Under the pieces are notes generated by a model, which was given only the letters and a program-made list of their open reading frames with translations, had not been told where the DNA came from and ran no database searches. From Firmicutes bacterium HGW-Firmicutes-4 (GTDB lineage: Bacteria > Bacillota > Clostridia > Eubacteriales > Eubacteriaceae), in contig PGZR01000040.1 of the NCBI GenBank assembly GCA_002841405.1, positions 1 through 36,322 of the forward strand: a stretch of 36,322 nt of DNA, in the 5' to 3' direction. Position 1 is the stretch's first letter. Each line of letters begins with the position of its first letter. The position numbers were made by a program, and so were the translations under genes. Shown one piece after another: positions 8,618-18,022 of the stretch.

Positions 8618-10048
8618 TTATTTCAGTAATTCTTTTGAACGTTTTTCAATAAAAGCTTCAACTTTTTCTTTGACGGCCGGATCCAGTTCCGGTGGGGTGT
8701 AGTTGGCCAATACTTCTTGCCATTTCAGTTTTGCCCGCTGATTAGTATCCAGCGAATCTTTAGACCATCCATCGAAGGATTGACGGTCACTGAGGGCCGG
8801 TCGGAAGAATTCGGTTTTAAAATTCTTGCGGGTATGTTTCTGGGTCAGGAAATGGCCACCCGGTCCCACAGTTTCGATAACATCATAAGCCATTTTTTCA
8901 TCGCTCTCCGTATCAAATCCTTTGAGGTAACGTAACACCATCCCGGCGATTTCATCATCAACCATGAATTTCTCATAGGACATCGCCATGTAATATTGCA
9001 GGATTCCAGCCGTATGCATGACAAAATTAACGCCGGTGGTACTGGCTGCAAAAAGTGTCATCATCGATTCATAACCGGCCTGGGCATCAACGGTTTTAGC
9101 ATCGGTTAAACCACCACCGCCGCGGCAGGGCACGCCGTAGAAGCGGGCAAACTGAGCACTCGCTGAGACAAACAAAGCATTCTCAGGATTACCGATCGAT
9201 AATGATCCGGTTGACATATCAGTTACTGCTGAGGTGCATCCATAAACCACTGGCGTTCCCGAATTGATACATTGCGTCAAGGTAATTCCAGCTAATACTT
9301 CAGCATTCTGCAGGGACATGGCTCCGGCCAGGGTTGCCGGACCGGTTGATCCTGCCATAACCAATGAGGCAATAACCATCGGCTGGCCTGCTTCAGCATA
9401 AGCCATTAAACCACCTAGCATCCGGTCATCATATTTCAGCGGGGTCACTGAGTTGACCAGGCAGATCAGGGCAGGTTTTTCTTTGATCACGTCAAGACCA
9501 CCATGGAGCACTGCTGTTAGTTCAATCGAATCTCTGGCATGTTCATAACCTGATGAACTGCCCATAAAGCATTTATCCGAGTTAATGATATGGCTGTAGG
9601 CCATTTTTAGATGTCTGATTTCATCTTCGACATCGGTGGGTTCCACTACGGTACCACCGGTCATATGCATGTTCTTGCTGGCTCCGGCCAATTTGACAAA
9701 GTTGTCATAGTCAGCCATCGTGGCATCCCGTTTACCACCGTCGGCATCATAAACAAAGGGGGCGCCATAACCGGGCATATAAATAATATTTTCGCCGCCG
9801 CAGACCAGATTATGTTCCGGATTGCGGGCATGAAGGGTAAATTGAGCCGGTGCTTTTTCGACCATGTTTTCGACAAAATCAGGATCTAAAAAGACCCGAT
9901 GGCCTTCAACCCTCTGACCATGCTTTTTAAATACTTCAATGGCGGGATCGTAGGAGAATTCAACCCCTATTTCCTGAAGAATTTTTAAGCTGTTTTTGTG
10001 AATCTTATTAATCTGTTCATCCGTCAAAACATCAAATTTTGGTAACAT
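8618..10048 (-). CDS. MttB-family quaternary-amine:corrinoid methyltransferase, non-pyrrolysine (MtgB-like)
   Basis: This 476-residue protein belongs to the trimethylamine methyltransferase (MttB) superfamily. It shows the N-terminal LTDEQINKIHKNSLKILQEI helix and the glycine-rich barrel segments typical of the family (for example GCTSAVTDMSTGS). The frame is continuous with no internal amber codon, so it lacks the pyrrolysine of true MttB. Non-Pyl members demethylate quaternary amines: MtgB acts on glycine betaine, and relatives act on proline betaine, carnitine or gamma-butyrobetaine. Glycine betaine is the best guess because BCCT carriers and an MtgA-like partner flank it, but the substrate is inferred. 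The frame opens at a TTG (10054), but GAGG is correctly spaced for the ATG at 10048. The gaps to its neighbours are 38 and 41 nt. Confidence 0.92.
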   Translation of the reverse strand: MLPKFDVLTDEQINKIHKNSLKILQEIGVEFSYDPAIEVFKKHGQRVEGHRVFLDPDFVENMVEKAPAQFTLHARNPEHNLVCGGENIIYMPGYGAPFVYDADGGKRDATMADYDNFVKLAGASKNMHMTGGTVVEPTDVEDEIRHLKMAYSHIINSDKCFMGSSSGYEHARDSIELTAVLHGGLDVIKEKPALICLVNSVTPLKYDDRMLGGLMAYAEAGQPMVIASLVMAGSTGPATLAGAMSLQNAEVLAGITLTQCINSGTPVVYGCTSAVTDMSTGSLSIGNPENALFVSASAQFARFYGVPCRGGGGLTDAKTVDAQAGYESMMTLFAASTTGVNFVMHTAGILQYYMAMSYEKFMVDDEIAGMVLRYLKGFDTESDEKMAYDVIETVGPGGHFLTQKHTRKNFKTEFFRPALSDRQSFDGWSKDSLDTNQRAKLKWQEVLANYTPPELDPAVKEKVEAFIEKRSKELLK

Positions 10049-10086
10049 ATTCAAATACCTCTTTTTCTATAATTTTGTTCTTACTT

Positions 10087-11664
10087 TTATTCCTGAACAT
10101 CTGCAACCGGTGCCTGACCGTAGCCACCATCATTATGACCGGCTTTATTCAGCAATAGCTGGGTTTCGGCATAATCTGCTTTCAAGGCTTTGAAAATACT
10201 GAAACACATAACAATCATAACCAGCATGTATGGGAAAGCCGCCACAATTGAAGCGGTCTGCAGGGCTTTTAAGGCTGATGTTCCACCCACTAAAATCAGC
10301 ATAATAGTGATTAGACCCTGGGCAATTCCCCAACCGCCTCTTAGTTTTTTGTCTGGATCCATGTCGCCGCCAGAGGTCAGCATCGCCAATACATAGGTTG
10401 CTGAGTTCGCTGCGCCGACAAAGCAAACCACAATCAGGAAAATCGCCAAGATTGAAGTAATACCATAAAGTGGCAGCTGCTGTAACAGCGCATAAAGGGC
10501 GGTGGTATAATCGGCTCCTACGGCTGCCTCAATGGCACCGCCGGAAATGGTATTTAGATTAAAGGCTGCGCCGCCATAAATGGCAATCCAGATTAATGAA
10601 AAACCAGAAGGGAGTAAGGCTACGGCTAAAATAAATTCCCGGATACTTCGGCCTTTAGAAACACGGGCAACGAACTGTCCCACAAATGGAGCCCAGGCAA
10701 TCCACCATGCCCAATAGAAGATGGTCCAACCGTTAAGCCATTCCACATTACCCATCCAGAAGGTTTGTCCAACAATATTCTGAAAGTATGTTCCCAGGGT
10801 GTTGGTGAAATTATTCAGGATAAATACTGACCCGCCAAAAACAAAGATAAATACCATAAACGCAATTGAAAGCCAGATTTTAATATCAGCAGCCATCTGC
10901 ATCGCCTTATGAAGACCGGACACAGTTGCCAGCGTAAAGATGACGGTAATAACGGCAATAATAATCGAAACGGTCATCGGGGTGGATTCGATTCCCCACA
11001 TGTATTCCAGACCGGTGGCAATTTGGGTTGATCCCAGACCAAGGCTGGTGGCAACACCGAAAATAGTGGCAAAAACAGCCAGAATATCGATGGTTTTACC
11101 AATCGGACCATGAATTTTTTCGCCAATCAGCGGATAAAAAGCTGAACTGATCAAAAATGGCAGATCTTTACGGAATTGGAAATAGGCCAGGCCTAAACCA
11201 CCAATGGCAAAGATTACCCAGGGATGGAGTCCCCAGTGAAAAAAGGATACCCGCATGGCCAATTCCATGGCTGACTGGGTTGCTCCTTCACCAATTGGGG
11301 GGCTGAGGTAATGCATAATCGGTTCTGAGACCGACCAGAAAACCAGACCAATTCCCATTCCGCCGCCAAACAACATGGAAAACCATTGAAAGTTTGAGAA
11401 TTCCGGTTTATCATCATCTTTCCCCAGTTTGATTTTTCCAAAGGGACTGACAACCAGACCGATTGCAAAAACAATAAAGAGACCCACTGCCAGCAAATAG
11501 AGCCAGCCAAAATTGGTGGTAATCAGGGCGAACAATTGATTGAAAACTTCATTCGTTCCTTCAGTAAACATCACGCTCAATAGAACAAATACCAGTGCGA
11601 TTGCCGCCGAAACGTATAAGACTGTTTTGTCTTTTGTTTTAATTGCTGTTTTTTTCTCTTCCAT
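10087..11664 (-). CDS. BCCT-family betaine/carnitine/choline-type transporter (first carrier of the operon)
   Basis: This 525-residue protein has about 12 membrane segments and clear BCCT motifs: GGGMGIGLVFWSVSEPIMHY, and FYWAWWIAWAPFVGQFVARV followed by SKGRS. It is the second gene of the operon, 40 nt after the MtrH-like gene and 38 nt before the mttB-like gene, so import is co-expressed with demethylation. AAGGAGG allows either GTG 11667 (7-nt spacing) or ATG 11664 (10 nt); I took the ATG. It is clearly diverged from the 490-residue carrier at 6358-7830 in loops and tail, so the pair may differ in affinity, mechanism (import versus substrate/product exchange) or substrate. Confidence 0.92.
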   Translation of the reverse strand: MEEKKTAIKTKDKTVLYVSAAIALVFVLLSVMFTEGTNEVFNQLFALITTNFGWLYLLAVGLFIVFAIGLVVSPFGKIKLGKDDDKPEFSNFQWFSMLFGGGMGIGLVFWSVSEPIMHYLSPPIGEGATQSAMELAMRVSFFHWGLHPWVIFAIGGLGLAYFQFRKDLPFLISSAFYPLIGEKIHGPIGKTIDILAVFATIFGVATSLGLGSTQIATGLEYMWGIESTPMTVSIIIAVITVIFTLATVSGLHKAMQMAADIKIWLSIAFMVFIFVFGGSVFILNNFTNTLGTYFQNIVGQTFWMGNVEWLNGWTIFYWAWWIAWAPFVGQFVARVSKGRSIREFILAVALLPSGFSLIWIAIYGGAAFNLNTISGGAIEAAVGADYTTALYALLQQLPLYGITSILAIFLIVVCFVGAANSATYVLAMLTSGGDMDPDKKLRGGWGIAQGLITIMLILVGGTSALKALQTASIVAAFPYMLVMIVMCFSIFKALKADYAETQLLLNKAGHNDGGYGQAPVADVQE

Positions 11665-11704
11665 CACTACTTATCCTCCTTCTAATTTTTAAAAATTTTG
11701 AATT

Positions 11705-12697
<993 letters not shown>

Positions 12698-12796
12698 CTA
12701 TATCGGTTAACGATCTTCCTGGACGTCTGTATTTATATCTCGCAGCCTAAACGATTACACTTTATTTTTCTCCTTTCGATCATATTTACGAGATGT

Positions 12797-12818
12797 CATG
12801 TTAATTCTTGATAACATG
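12797..12818. promoter_or_regulatory. Inverted repeat around the operon start site
   Basis: CATGTT (12797-12802) and AACATG (12813-12818) are separated by 10 bp and cover the predicted transcription start of the operon. A DNA-binding site or a 5'-end hairpin is possible. Function is not shown. Confidence 0.35.
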
Positions 12819-12822
12819 TATC

Positions 12823-12837
12823 GCAATAATCGTGCCA
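12823..12837 (-). promoter_or_regulatory. Sigma-54 (RpoN) -24/-12 promoter of the quaternary-amine operon
   Basis: The minus strand reads TGGCACG-ATTA-TTGC, an exact match to the consensus TGGCACG-N4-TTGC with GG and GC at the required 10-bp spacing. It points into the five-gene operon (first ATG 12625) and lies beside a divergent sigma-54 activator gene. Promoter and activator support each other strongly. Confidence 0.88.
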
Positions 12838-12882
12838 ATATAGGTTCTGCATGATATACTTTGTTTATAGCCATTTATCTCG

Positions 12883-12897
12883 ATTCGTAACTCGAAT
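12883..12897. promoter_or_regulatory. Candidate activator-binding site upstream of the sigma-54 promoter
   Basis: ATTCG (12883-12887) and CGAAT (12893-12897) form a dyad with a 5-bp spacer, about 50 bp upstream of the -24 element. This is close for an enhancer site (often 80-150 bp), but it is the clearest dyad upstream. Confidence 0.3.
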
Positions 12898-13111
12898 ATT
12901 CTTTCCAATTATGAGAAAACACCACTTTTATTTTTCACTTTTGGGAATATTCTTTTTTTTCCTCTTGTATCCGGGGTTATTATGCTTTATTATCAGTTCT
13001 ATTAATGAAAACGATTTAGCTTTTCTTGATAACTTGTAATAAATATCAAAAATGCCATTCAATAAAACTGGCTACGCTACGCAACACACTAATATGTGAA
13101 AAGGGAAAATA

Positions 13112-14536
13112 ATGATAACAAATGAATTTAACCACAGTCAGGAATATTTAGACTATTTAAAAACGCTTTCCAGTGAATTTTTTCTGGATATTCTGGAAAA
13201 CAGCTTTATTGAGGTCACCGTGACCGATAAAGACGGCAACGTCCTTTATGCCAATCCAGCCTGTCTGGAATATCATGGAATTTCAGCCGAAAAAATGTGG
13301 AAGCTTAATTTCCTGACCTCCTTCCAGGGGTTCTGGACGCCGCCTTCCACTGCTACCGCCATCGAAAAAAAGCGCACGATCATCTCGCGACAACGTTCGC
13401 TACTCACTGATGAAGAGCACATTACTATTACCACGCCCCTTTATAATCCCGAACATGAACTGGTTATGCTGGTTTACAACACCCTGAAACGCGAGTCTTT
13501 CGTGGAGTTTGACCTGGATTATCTGAACCAGGAAAAGGATACCGATGATGATGGCGGGCTCAAGGATAAAAAAGGCTCCCGGGAAGAGAAAACCAAAGCC
13601 AGCAATAACATTGTCGGACGCAGTTATATTCTCTACCAGACTCTACATAAGCTGAAAAAAGCAGCCAAATCCGATATCCCGATTCTTTTATTGGGGGAAA
13701 GCGGGGTTGGTAAGAGTCTGATTGCCAAGTTTATTCATGATTGCAGTCCCCGCAAAGCGAATCCCTTCGTTTCGATTAACTGCGCGTCGATCCCTGATAA
13801 TCTCATTGAAAGCGAACTCTTTGGTTATGTCCCCTATGCCTTTACCGGTGCCAGCCCCAAAGGAAAAAAAGGACTGGTGGAAATGGCCAATAACGGTACC
13901 CTGTTTTTGGATGAGATCGGCGAACTGCTTCCCAATATTCAGGTCAAACTTCTGGATTTTCTGGAAAACCAACGTTTCACCTCGGTGGGCGGGCTGGAAT
14001 CAAAAACCGTTAATACCCGGATCATTACCGCCACCAATAAAAATTTGGCCGAACTGGTGGCCAAAAACACCTTCCGGGAAGACCTGTACTGGCGAATTAA
14101 CGGCATCACCCAAACCATTCCCTCACTCCGGGAACGCCGGGATGATATTTTTCCCATCGCCCAGTATTATTTGAAAGAGTATAATAAAAAATACAGCCAG
14201 AACAAGGTTTTTTCCAATCCAGTGATTGAATCCCTGATTCAATATGACTGGCCGGGGAATGTCAGGCAGCTAAAAAATGCGGTGGAACAGATGGCCGTAA
14301 TGAGTCTTGGCAGTGTCATTGGCATTGATAAATTACCCGAGCAGCTAGGAGCCTTTTTCGCAAGTGAAGGAATCAAAAAAAGACAGGTCATTTTTGATGA
14401 CCTGGTCGAAAATTACAAACGGGGAATTATCGAAGATTATTATGAGATTTATGACAACATCAATGATATGGCCGAATCGCTGGGGTTAAGCCAGACCACT
14501 GCATATCGCCTGGTGAATAAATACATCAAAAAATAA
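13112..14536 (+). CDS. Sigma-54-dependent transcriptional activator (PAS, AAA+, HTH)
   Basis: This 474-residue protein has an N-terminal PAS-like sensor at about 25-130 (VTVTDKDGNVLYANPACLEY), a charged linker, and a sigma-54 AAA+ domain at about 165-400. The AAA+ domain carries Walker A GESGVGKS (195-202), a Walker B-like LFLDEIGE and a WPGNVRQLKNAVEQ segment. A Fis-like helix-turn-helix lies at the C-terminus (NDMAESLGLSQTTAYRLV, about 448-470). The GAFTGA loop reads YAFTGA (242-247), so its first Gly is replaced by Tyr. There is no receiver domain, so a small molecule probably signals through the PAS region. It is divergent from the demethylation operon and faces its sigma-54 promoter, and is therefore its likely activator, responding to the methylated substrate or a product. 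It ends at a strong terminator. Confidence 0.93.
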   Translation: MITNEFNHSQEYLDYLKTLSSEFFLDILENSFIEVTVTDKDGNVLYANPACLEYHGISAEKMWKLNFLTSFQGFWTPPSTATAIEKKRTIISRQRSLLTDEEHITITTPLYNPEHELVMLVYNTLKRESFVEFDLDYLNQEKDTDDDGGLKDKKGSREEKTKASNNIVGRSYILYQTLHKLKKAAKSDIPILLLGESGVGKSLIAKFIHDCSPRKANPFVSINCASIPDNLIESELFGYVPYAFTGASPKGKKGLVEMANNGTLFLDEIGELLPNIQVKLLDFLENQRFTSVGGLESKTVNTRIITATNKNLAELVAKNTFREDLYWRINGITQTIPSLRERRDDIFPIAQYYLKEYNKKYSQNKVFSNPVIESLIQYDWPGNVRQLKNAVEQMAVMSLGSVIGIDKLPEQLGAFFASEGIKKRQVIFDDLVENYKRGIIEDYYEIYDNINDMAESLGLSQTTAYRLVNKYIKK

Positions 14537-14538
14537 CA

Positions 14539-14579
14539 ACACCATAAACTGGGGGCTGCAAAGCTCCTTTTTATGGTGT
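14539..14579. terminator. Bidirectional terminator after the activator gene
   Basis: ACACCATAAA pairs with the right arm ending TTTATGGTGT, and an inner GGGGCT/AGCTCC stem extends it. CTTATTT follows on the plus strand, and TGTTATTTTTT on the minus strand. It serves the activator gene and, from the other side, the RDAC-like gene. Confidence 0.75.
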
Positions 14580-14627
14580 CTTATTTGGATGGGCCGCCCC
14601 ATTAAATTATGATAAAAAACCTTCCAT

Positions 14628-14881
14628 CTAAAATATCAGGGAACGATCTTTTGACCAAAAAGATTTTTTATCCCAACTGAACTCAACTTCGGCATGAATC
14701 TCGGAAAAATAAGCTTTGATTAAATCGAATCATCCAGATTGTCAAAATGATTAGTTTTGTCTACGGATTCAATCCACATGCTCTGTCCACCGCAACCATC
14801 ACTTAAATGTACCTTATAGGCCAGATCCCGTTCTTTAATGCGTCGATTCACTTCACTAATATTGTCCCAAGTAATAATCAT
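14628..14881 (-). pseudogene. Small RDAC-family-like protein gene with a -1 frameshift
   Basis: From ATG 14881, with AAAGGAG 9 nt upstream, the frame encodes 53 residues and stops at 14720. It contains LSDGCGGQSMWIE, which resembles the LRDACGGQSFWIE core of the small RDAC proteins of anaerobes. After residue 51 a different frame continues with protein-like sequence (FDLIKAYFSEIHAEVEFSWD) to a stop at 14628. Restoring one T in the ATTCG run near 14727-14731 joins the two into an 84-residue protein of the expected size. I see either a recent inactivating deletion or a sequence error. The function of RDAC proteins is unknown. Transcription would end at the bidirectional terminator 14539-14579. 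Confidence 0.65.
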
Positions 14882-14973
14882 CTTCAGACACTCCTTTCAT
14901 TTATGATTTCTTCTTTAGTTCATTTACCCCAATAAGTTAATTTTATTCAAAATATTTACGCTTCCCTTATTTT

Positions 14974-16797
14974 TTAGCTAATAAATGGCCGACTGGTTGA
15001 GCCCGGGGCGGCAGCCCCTTTGGGCAGGACATGGATTTCAATGGCTTCAAGTCTCAATGACTTACCCTGAGTCCCTGAACTGCCGCCATTTTTGGCCCAG
15101 TCCAGCCAACCATAATTCTGACTGTGAACCCGATAGTAGATGTCATAGTTGGTTGCTGCGGCTCCGGTCAGGCGAATTTGTATCGCTTCCAAGCGCAGCG
15201 ATTGGCCATAGGTGCCGCTGGTTTGACCATCGCTCTTAAAGCCCTGCCAACCGATATTCTGGACATGGGTCTGGTACTCAACCCCAAGATCAGTGCCGAG
15301 ATCATTCATCTTGATTTCGATCCCTTCCAGCCGCAGCGATTGGCCAGAGGTGCCGCTGATCTGACCGTCATATTTCCAAATCTGCCAGCCGACGTTCTGG
15401 ACATGGGTACGATAGGTCGGCCCGACCGTTTCATTGGAATTGATGGAAGCCACAGCTTGATTAAGCTGAACCAATCCACTGCCATAATAAACATCACTGC
15501 CGCTGGTACCCAGATCCAAGGCGGTGCTTTTCAAAGTCGTCTCAACTGCTCTGGCATCCAAGCTGGAATCCGCGGCCATCAGTACTGCGCAGGCTCCGGC
15601 AACAATCGGACTCGAGAAAGAGGTTCCGCTGGCATACTCGTAACCGCCGCTTTTAGCAGTGGTCAAAACAGATTGGCCTGGAGCCGATAAATCGACCCGG
15701 TCATTATATTGGGAAAAGGAAGAACGGGTATTATCCTTATTAATCGCGCCGACCGAAATAACATGGTCATAAGATGCCGGATAGGAATATTGCCCCACCC
15801 GGGCATTCCAGGACTCCCCTTCATTGCCAGAGGATGCCACCACTACTTTCCCAGCGCTGACCGCCTCATTAACCGCCACAGCCAATGAAGAAAAGGTTCC
15901 GTATCCACCAAAACTCATATTGATGACTTTTACCTCTGGCCGTTCTGCAGCTTTGAGAATGGCTGCACAAATATATGCCACATCCAGCTGGGTATCCCCA
16001 CTGTACATACCTCCCGTACGATAGGGAGCGATTTTAATATTGGCCAACCCGGCAATTCCGGCTGTACCAACCCCATTATTAGTGACGGCTGCAATACATC
16101 CGCTGACGGCGGTTCCATGACCAGCCAGATCTACAACATTAGTTGTGCCGGTAATAAAATCGTATCCGGCCACCGTATTGCCAATGAGATCCGGATGATT
16201 GATATTTAAACCGGTATCAATGACAGCTACCACCACCGGGTCGGCATTTGACACCTGATCCCAGGTCTGATCGGCGCCAATTCGCTGAAACTGCCAGGCC
16301 GCCCCATTGACAACATAAGGATCGTTAGGAAGGGCCGTCACTTCGATTTTATCATTTTTATCAACTGCCAAGACATTGGGATTTAGTTCTAAATCTGCCA
16401 TCAGAGCATCGATATTTGTTCCTTCTCTGACTTCGATAAGGTCAACCCGATTGGATACCTGGTCACCAGAAACAACCTCTTCAGTTGTCAGCGCCAGGTC
16501 TTTCACATTGTCTTCTCCACTGTCGGTGTAAACAACAATAATCTGCTGCTCCAGATTTTCGTTAATGTTAACCTCCGGCACCTGTTCCAGGGTTTCAATC
16601 TCAGCTACTGTTTCATTACCCTGTTCAGACCCTTCGTTAAGCGGCGCACTTTTATCATCTGATATTATTGTCTCGCTTGATTGAATTCCCGGATTAAGCT
16701 GATCTTCTGCCAGACTCCCTGCTGGAAACAGCAAGAAAAAAACCATCATTATTACCAGCCCTCGTATGATCCGTATTCTTTTTGTTTTCTTATTCAT
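14974..16797 (-). CDS. Secreted subtilisin-like serine protease (S8) with three C-terminal ChW repeats
   Basis: This 607-residue protein has a signal peptide (about 1-30: basic n-region, hydrophobic core, cleavage near SLA-ED). A low-complexity acidic stretch and an I9-like propeptide region (about 85-155) precede the peptidase S8 domain. The catalytic triad is Asp194 (VIDTGLNINHPDL), His227 (GHGTAVSG) and Ser393 (GTSFSSPIVAGA). The last 145 residues hold three repeats of about 47 residues (near 460, 507 and 554), each with a (V/S)QNxGW core and SLRLE(G/A)I. These match the clostridial hydrophobic-with-conserved-Trp (ChW) repeat, thought to mediate cell-surface or polysaccharide attachment. 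There is no LPXTG or SLH anchor. GGGAGG precedes the ATG by 6 nt. It is transcribed from its own region; the lipoprotein gene upstream has a terminator. Confidence 0.94.
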   Translation of the reverse strand: MNKKTKRIRIIRGLVIMMVFFLLFPAGSLAEDQLNPGIQSSETIISDDKSAPLNEGSEQGNETVAEIETLEQVPEVNINENLEQQIIVVYTDSGEDNVKDLALTTEEVVSGDQVSNRVDLIEVREGTNIDALMADLELNPNVLAVDKNDKIEVTALPNDPYVVNGAAWQFQRIGADQTWDQVSNADPVVVAVIDTGLNINHPDLIGNTVAGYDFITGTTNVVDLAGHGTAVSGCIAAVTNNGVGTAGIAGLANIKIAPYRTGGMYSGDTQLDVAYICAAILKAAERPEVKVINMSFGGYGTFSSLAVAVNEAVSAGKVVVASSGNEGESWNARVGQYSYPASYDHVISVGAINKDNTRSSFSQYNDRVDLSAPGQSVLTTAKSGGYEYASGTSFSSPIVAGACAVLMAADSSLDARAVETTLKSTALDLGTSGSDVYYGSGLVQLNQAVASINSNETVGPTYRTHVQNVGWQIWKYDGQISGTSGQSLRLEGIEIKMNDLGTDLGVEYQTHVQNIGWQGFKSDGQTSGTYGQSLRLEAIQIRLTGAAATNYDIYYRVHSQNYGWLDWAKNGGSSGTQGKSLRLEAIEIHVLPKGAAAPGSTSRPFIS

Positions 16798-17121
16798 GAT
16801 GTCCTCCCATCACCTGTCGGTGGCCTCCTCTTTACAATATAGCTTTCGTTTTGTAATCCTTTGCTTCCATCATGCCGATTCTATTTGGAACATTACTATA
16901 ACATAATTATTTTAAATCTAACCATCATTTCAGACAAAGCTTAAGGATTTTAATATAAAAAACTCACTGCACGCAAAAATAGTCCGATCCGGTATCGCGC
17001 TGTTTTTTGGCACTGGCCGTTATCATTTTTTAGCTTCTAACTTTTAACTTGCCTCTAATCATATATTTTTTCTACAAGATCAGCCCCTTGACAAAGATGC
17101 AACCGGAACGGTGCTTTCCCC
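16798..17121. other. Protease leader and promoter region
   Basis: There is no gene here. On the minus strand an extended -10 (TGT-TATAGT, 16895-16903) gives a start near 16888 and a leader of about 90 nt. The leader has two small hairpins: TTACAA/TTGTAA (16832-16837 with 16851-16856) and CACC/GGTG (16811-16822). The second hairpin lies just before the ribosome site. The rest is AT-rich with no clear structure. Confidence 0.45.
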
Positions 17122-17164
17122 AAAAAAATTATCTCAATCAGCCCAAGGGCAAACTGAGATAATT
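17122..17164 (-). terminator. Terminator of the lipoprotein gene
   Basis: On the minus strand AATTATCTCAGTTTGCCC pairs with GGGCTGATTGAGATAATT with one or two mismatches, followed by a T-run (17122-17128 in complement). It starts 11 nt after the stop codon. Confidence 0.88.
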
Positions 17165-17174
17165 CGATTTCTCG

Positions 17175-17750
17175 TTAATTAAAATACATCACGTTGTTTG
17201 TGGTTCCATCTGTTAAAAAAACTGCCTGAAGCATGGTGCCATCCTGATTGACCCATACCCTTATGTAACTTACCTTATTATCTTCAAAGGGAATTTGGGT
17301 AGCACTGGTTTCGGTTCCCTCACCACCTAAAATATTTTTTACTTCATCGTATGTAGCTCCATTTGGAATACTTTCTGCCTGTTCCTTGGTCACCGTTTTC
17401 GTTGTTAAAAAAGCCAGATCTTCAGTCATCGAATAAAACAAGGTTTTACTTGTTGCCAATCCATTTTCATCAAACAGAACGCTCACCCCAAAACTGGTAT
17501 CTTCATTCACATATGTAAAGCTGTTCTTCAATTGGCTGCTTTCGGTCGGGGTTACTCCCAATTCAGCATCTACCTGTTCCTTGGTCTGATTTAATTTTAC
17601 CTTGTCATAAAACTCATAAACGGTGTCTCTTGAAACATTAGAACGACCGGCAGTGCTGCTACTATTTGTGCTGTCACCACTGCAACCTGCCAGGACTAGC
17701 ATAAATGCTAAGGTGATCACCATTCCCCAAAATAATTTTAACTTATTCAT
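17175..17750 (-). CDS. Small lipoprotein with two SmpA/BLIP-like repeats
   Basis: This is a 191-residue protein. The frame is open to 17846, but the ATG at 17750 starts a textbook lipoprotein signal (MNKLKLFWGMVITLAFMLV, then LAGC lipobox) and has AAGAAGAGG 8 nt upstream. The mature part has a Ser/Thr-rich tether and then two related halves. Each pairs a YDKVKLNQTKEQVDAELG- or ATYDEVKNILGGEGT-type helix with a beta stretch, as in SmpA/OmlA- or DUF3862-like lipoproteins. Such folds bind proteins at the cell surface. No enzymatic residues are evident. It is divergent from the tetR gene and monocistronic by its terminator. Its specific role is unknown. Confidence 0.85.
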   Translation of the reverse strand: MNKLKLFWGMVITLAFMLVLAGCSGDSTNSSSTAGRSNVSRDTVYEFYDKVKLNQTKEQVDAELGVTPTESSQLKNSFTYVNEDTSFGVSVLFDENGLATSKTLFYSMTEDLAFLTTKTVTKEQAESIPNGATYDEVKNILGGEGTETSATQIPFEDNKVSYIRVWVNQDGTMLQAVFLTDGTTNNVMYFN

Positions 17751-17878
17751 TCTAAAAACCTCTTCTTTCGTAACCTGAATTACTATGATTTTTTTATTTT
17801 TGCGGGTCTTTTTTTGTTTTATCTTATTACCCCATGATAACCGCATTAATCATTTTCTTTTTTCATTCGTCACACTAG

Positions 17879-17884
17879 ATTATA
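17879..17884 (-). promoter_or_regulatory. Putative -10 element of the lipoprotein gene
   Basis: The minus strand has a perfect TATAAT at 17879-17884, giving a leader of about 120 nt. No good -35 lies at 17 bp, so confidence is limited. Confidence 0.35.
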
Positions 17885-17956
17885 CAACTATATCGAAAAT
17901 CGTACCCTGATCACAACTGATTTGATCCGACATTTCATCTGCAAATAAATTAGACA

Positions 17957-17986
17957 TGGACGGCTTTTCATTTTATATGCTATTAT
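17957..17986 (+). promoter_or_regulatory. Promoter of the tetR gene
   Basis: TGGACG (17957-17962), an 18-bp spacer and TATTAT (17981-17986), preceded by TGC (extended -10). The start is near 17993, about 30 nt before the ATG. No copy of the TTGCAAGCA operator motif found downstream at 18835-18861 is visible here, so autoregulation through that motif is not supported. Confidence 0.45.
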
Positions 17987-18022
17987 ATCTTTAGAATAAA
18001 AGAGAATGAGGATAACCTGATC

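Noticed and set aside
8618..10048. Pyrrolysine-encoding trimethylamine methyltransferase
   Set aside because: The frame is continuous with no internal TAG and has full family length, so this is the non-Pyl subfamily.
12851..13039. A 62-codon plus-strand open frame with a hydrophobic middle
   Set aside because: It lies in the sigma-54 control region, has no ribosome site, is rich in Phe/Leu/Ile from AT-rich sequence and resembles no family I know.
14649..14676. Weak AT-rich plus-strand hairpin with a T-run
   Set aside because: It lies within the RDAC-like coding stretch on the other strand and has no plus-strand gene to terminate; the strong terminator at 14539-14579 already serves the activator gene.
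16805..16890. Cyclic-di-GMP riboswitch in the protease leader
   Set aside because: There are two small hairpins, but the conserved GEMM core and its tetraloop/receptor pieces are absent.
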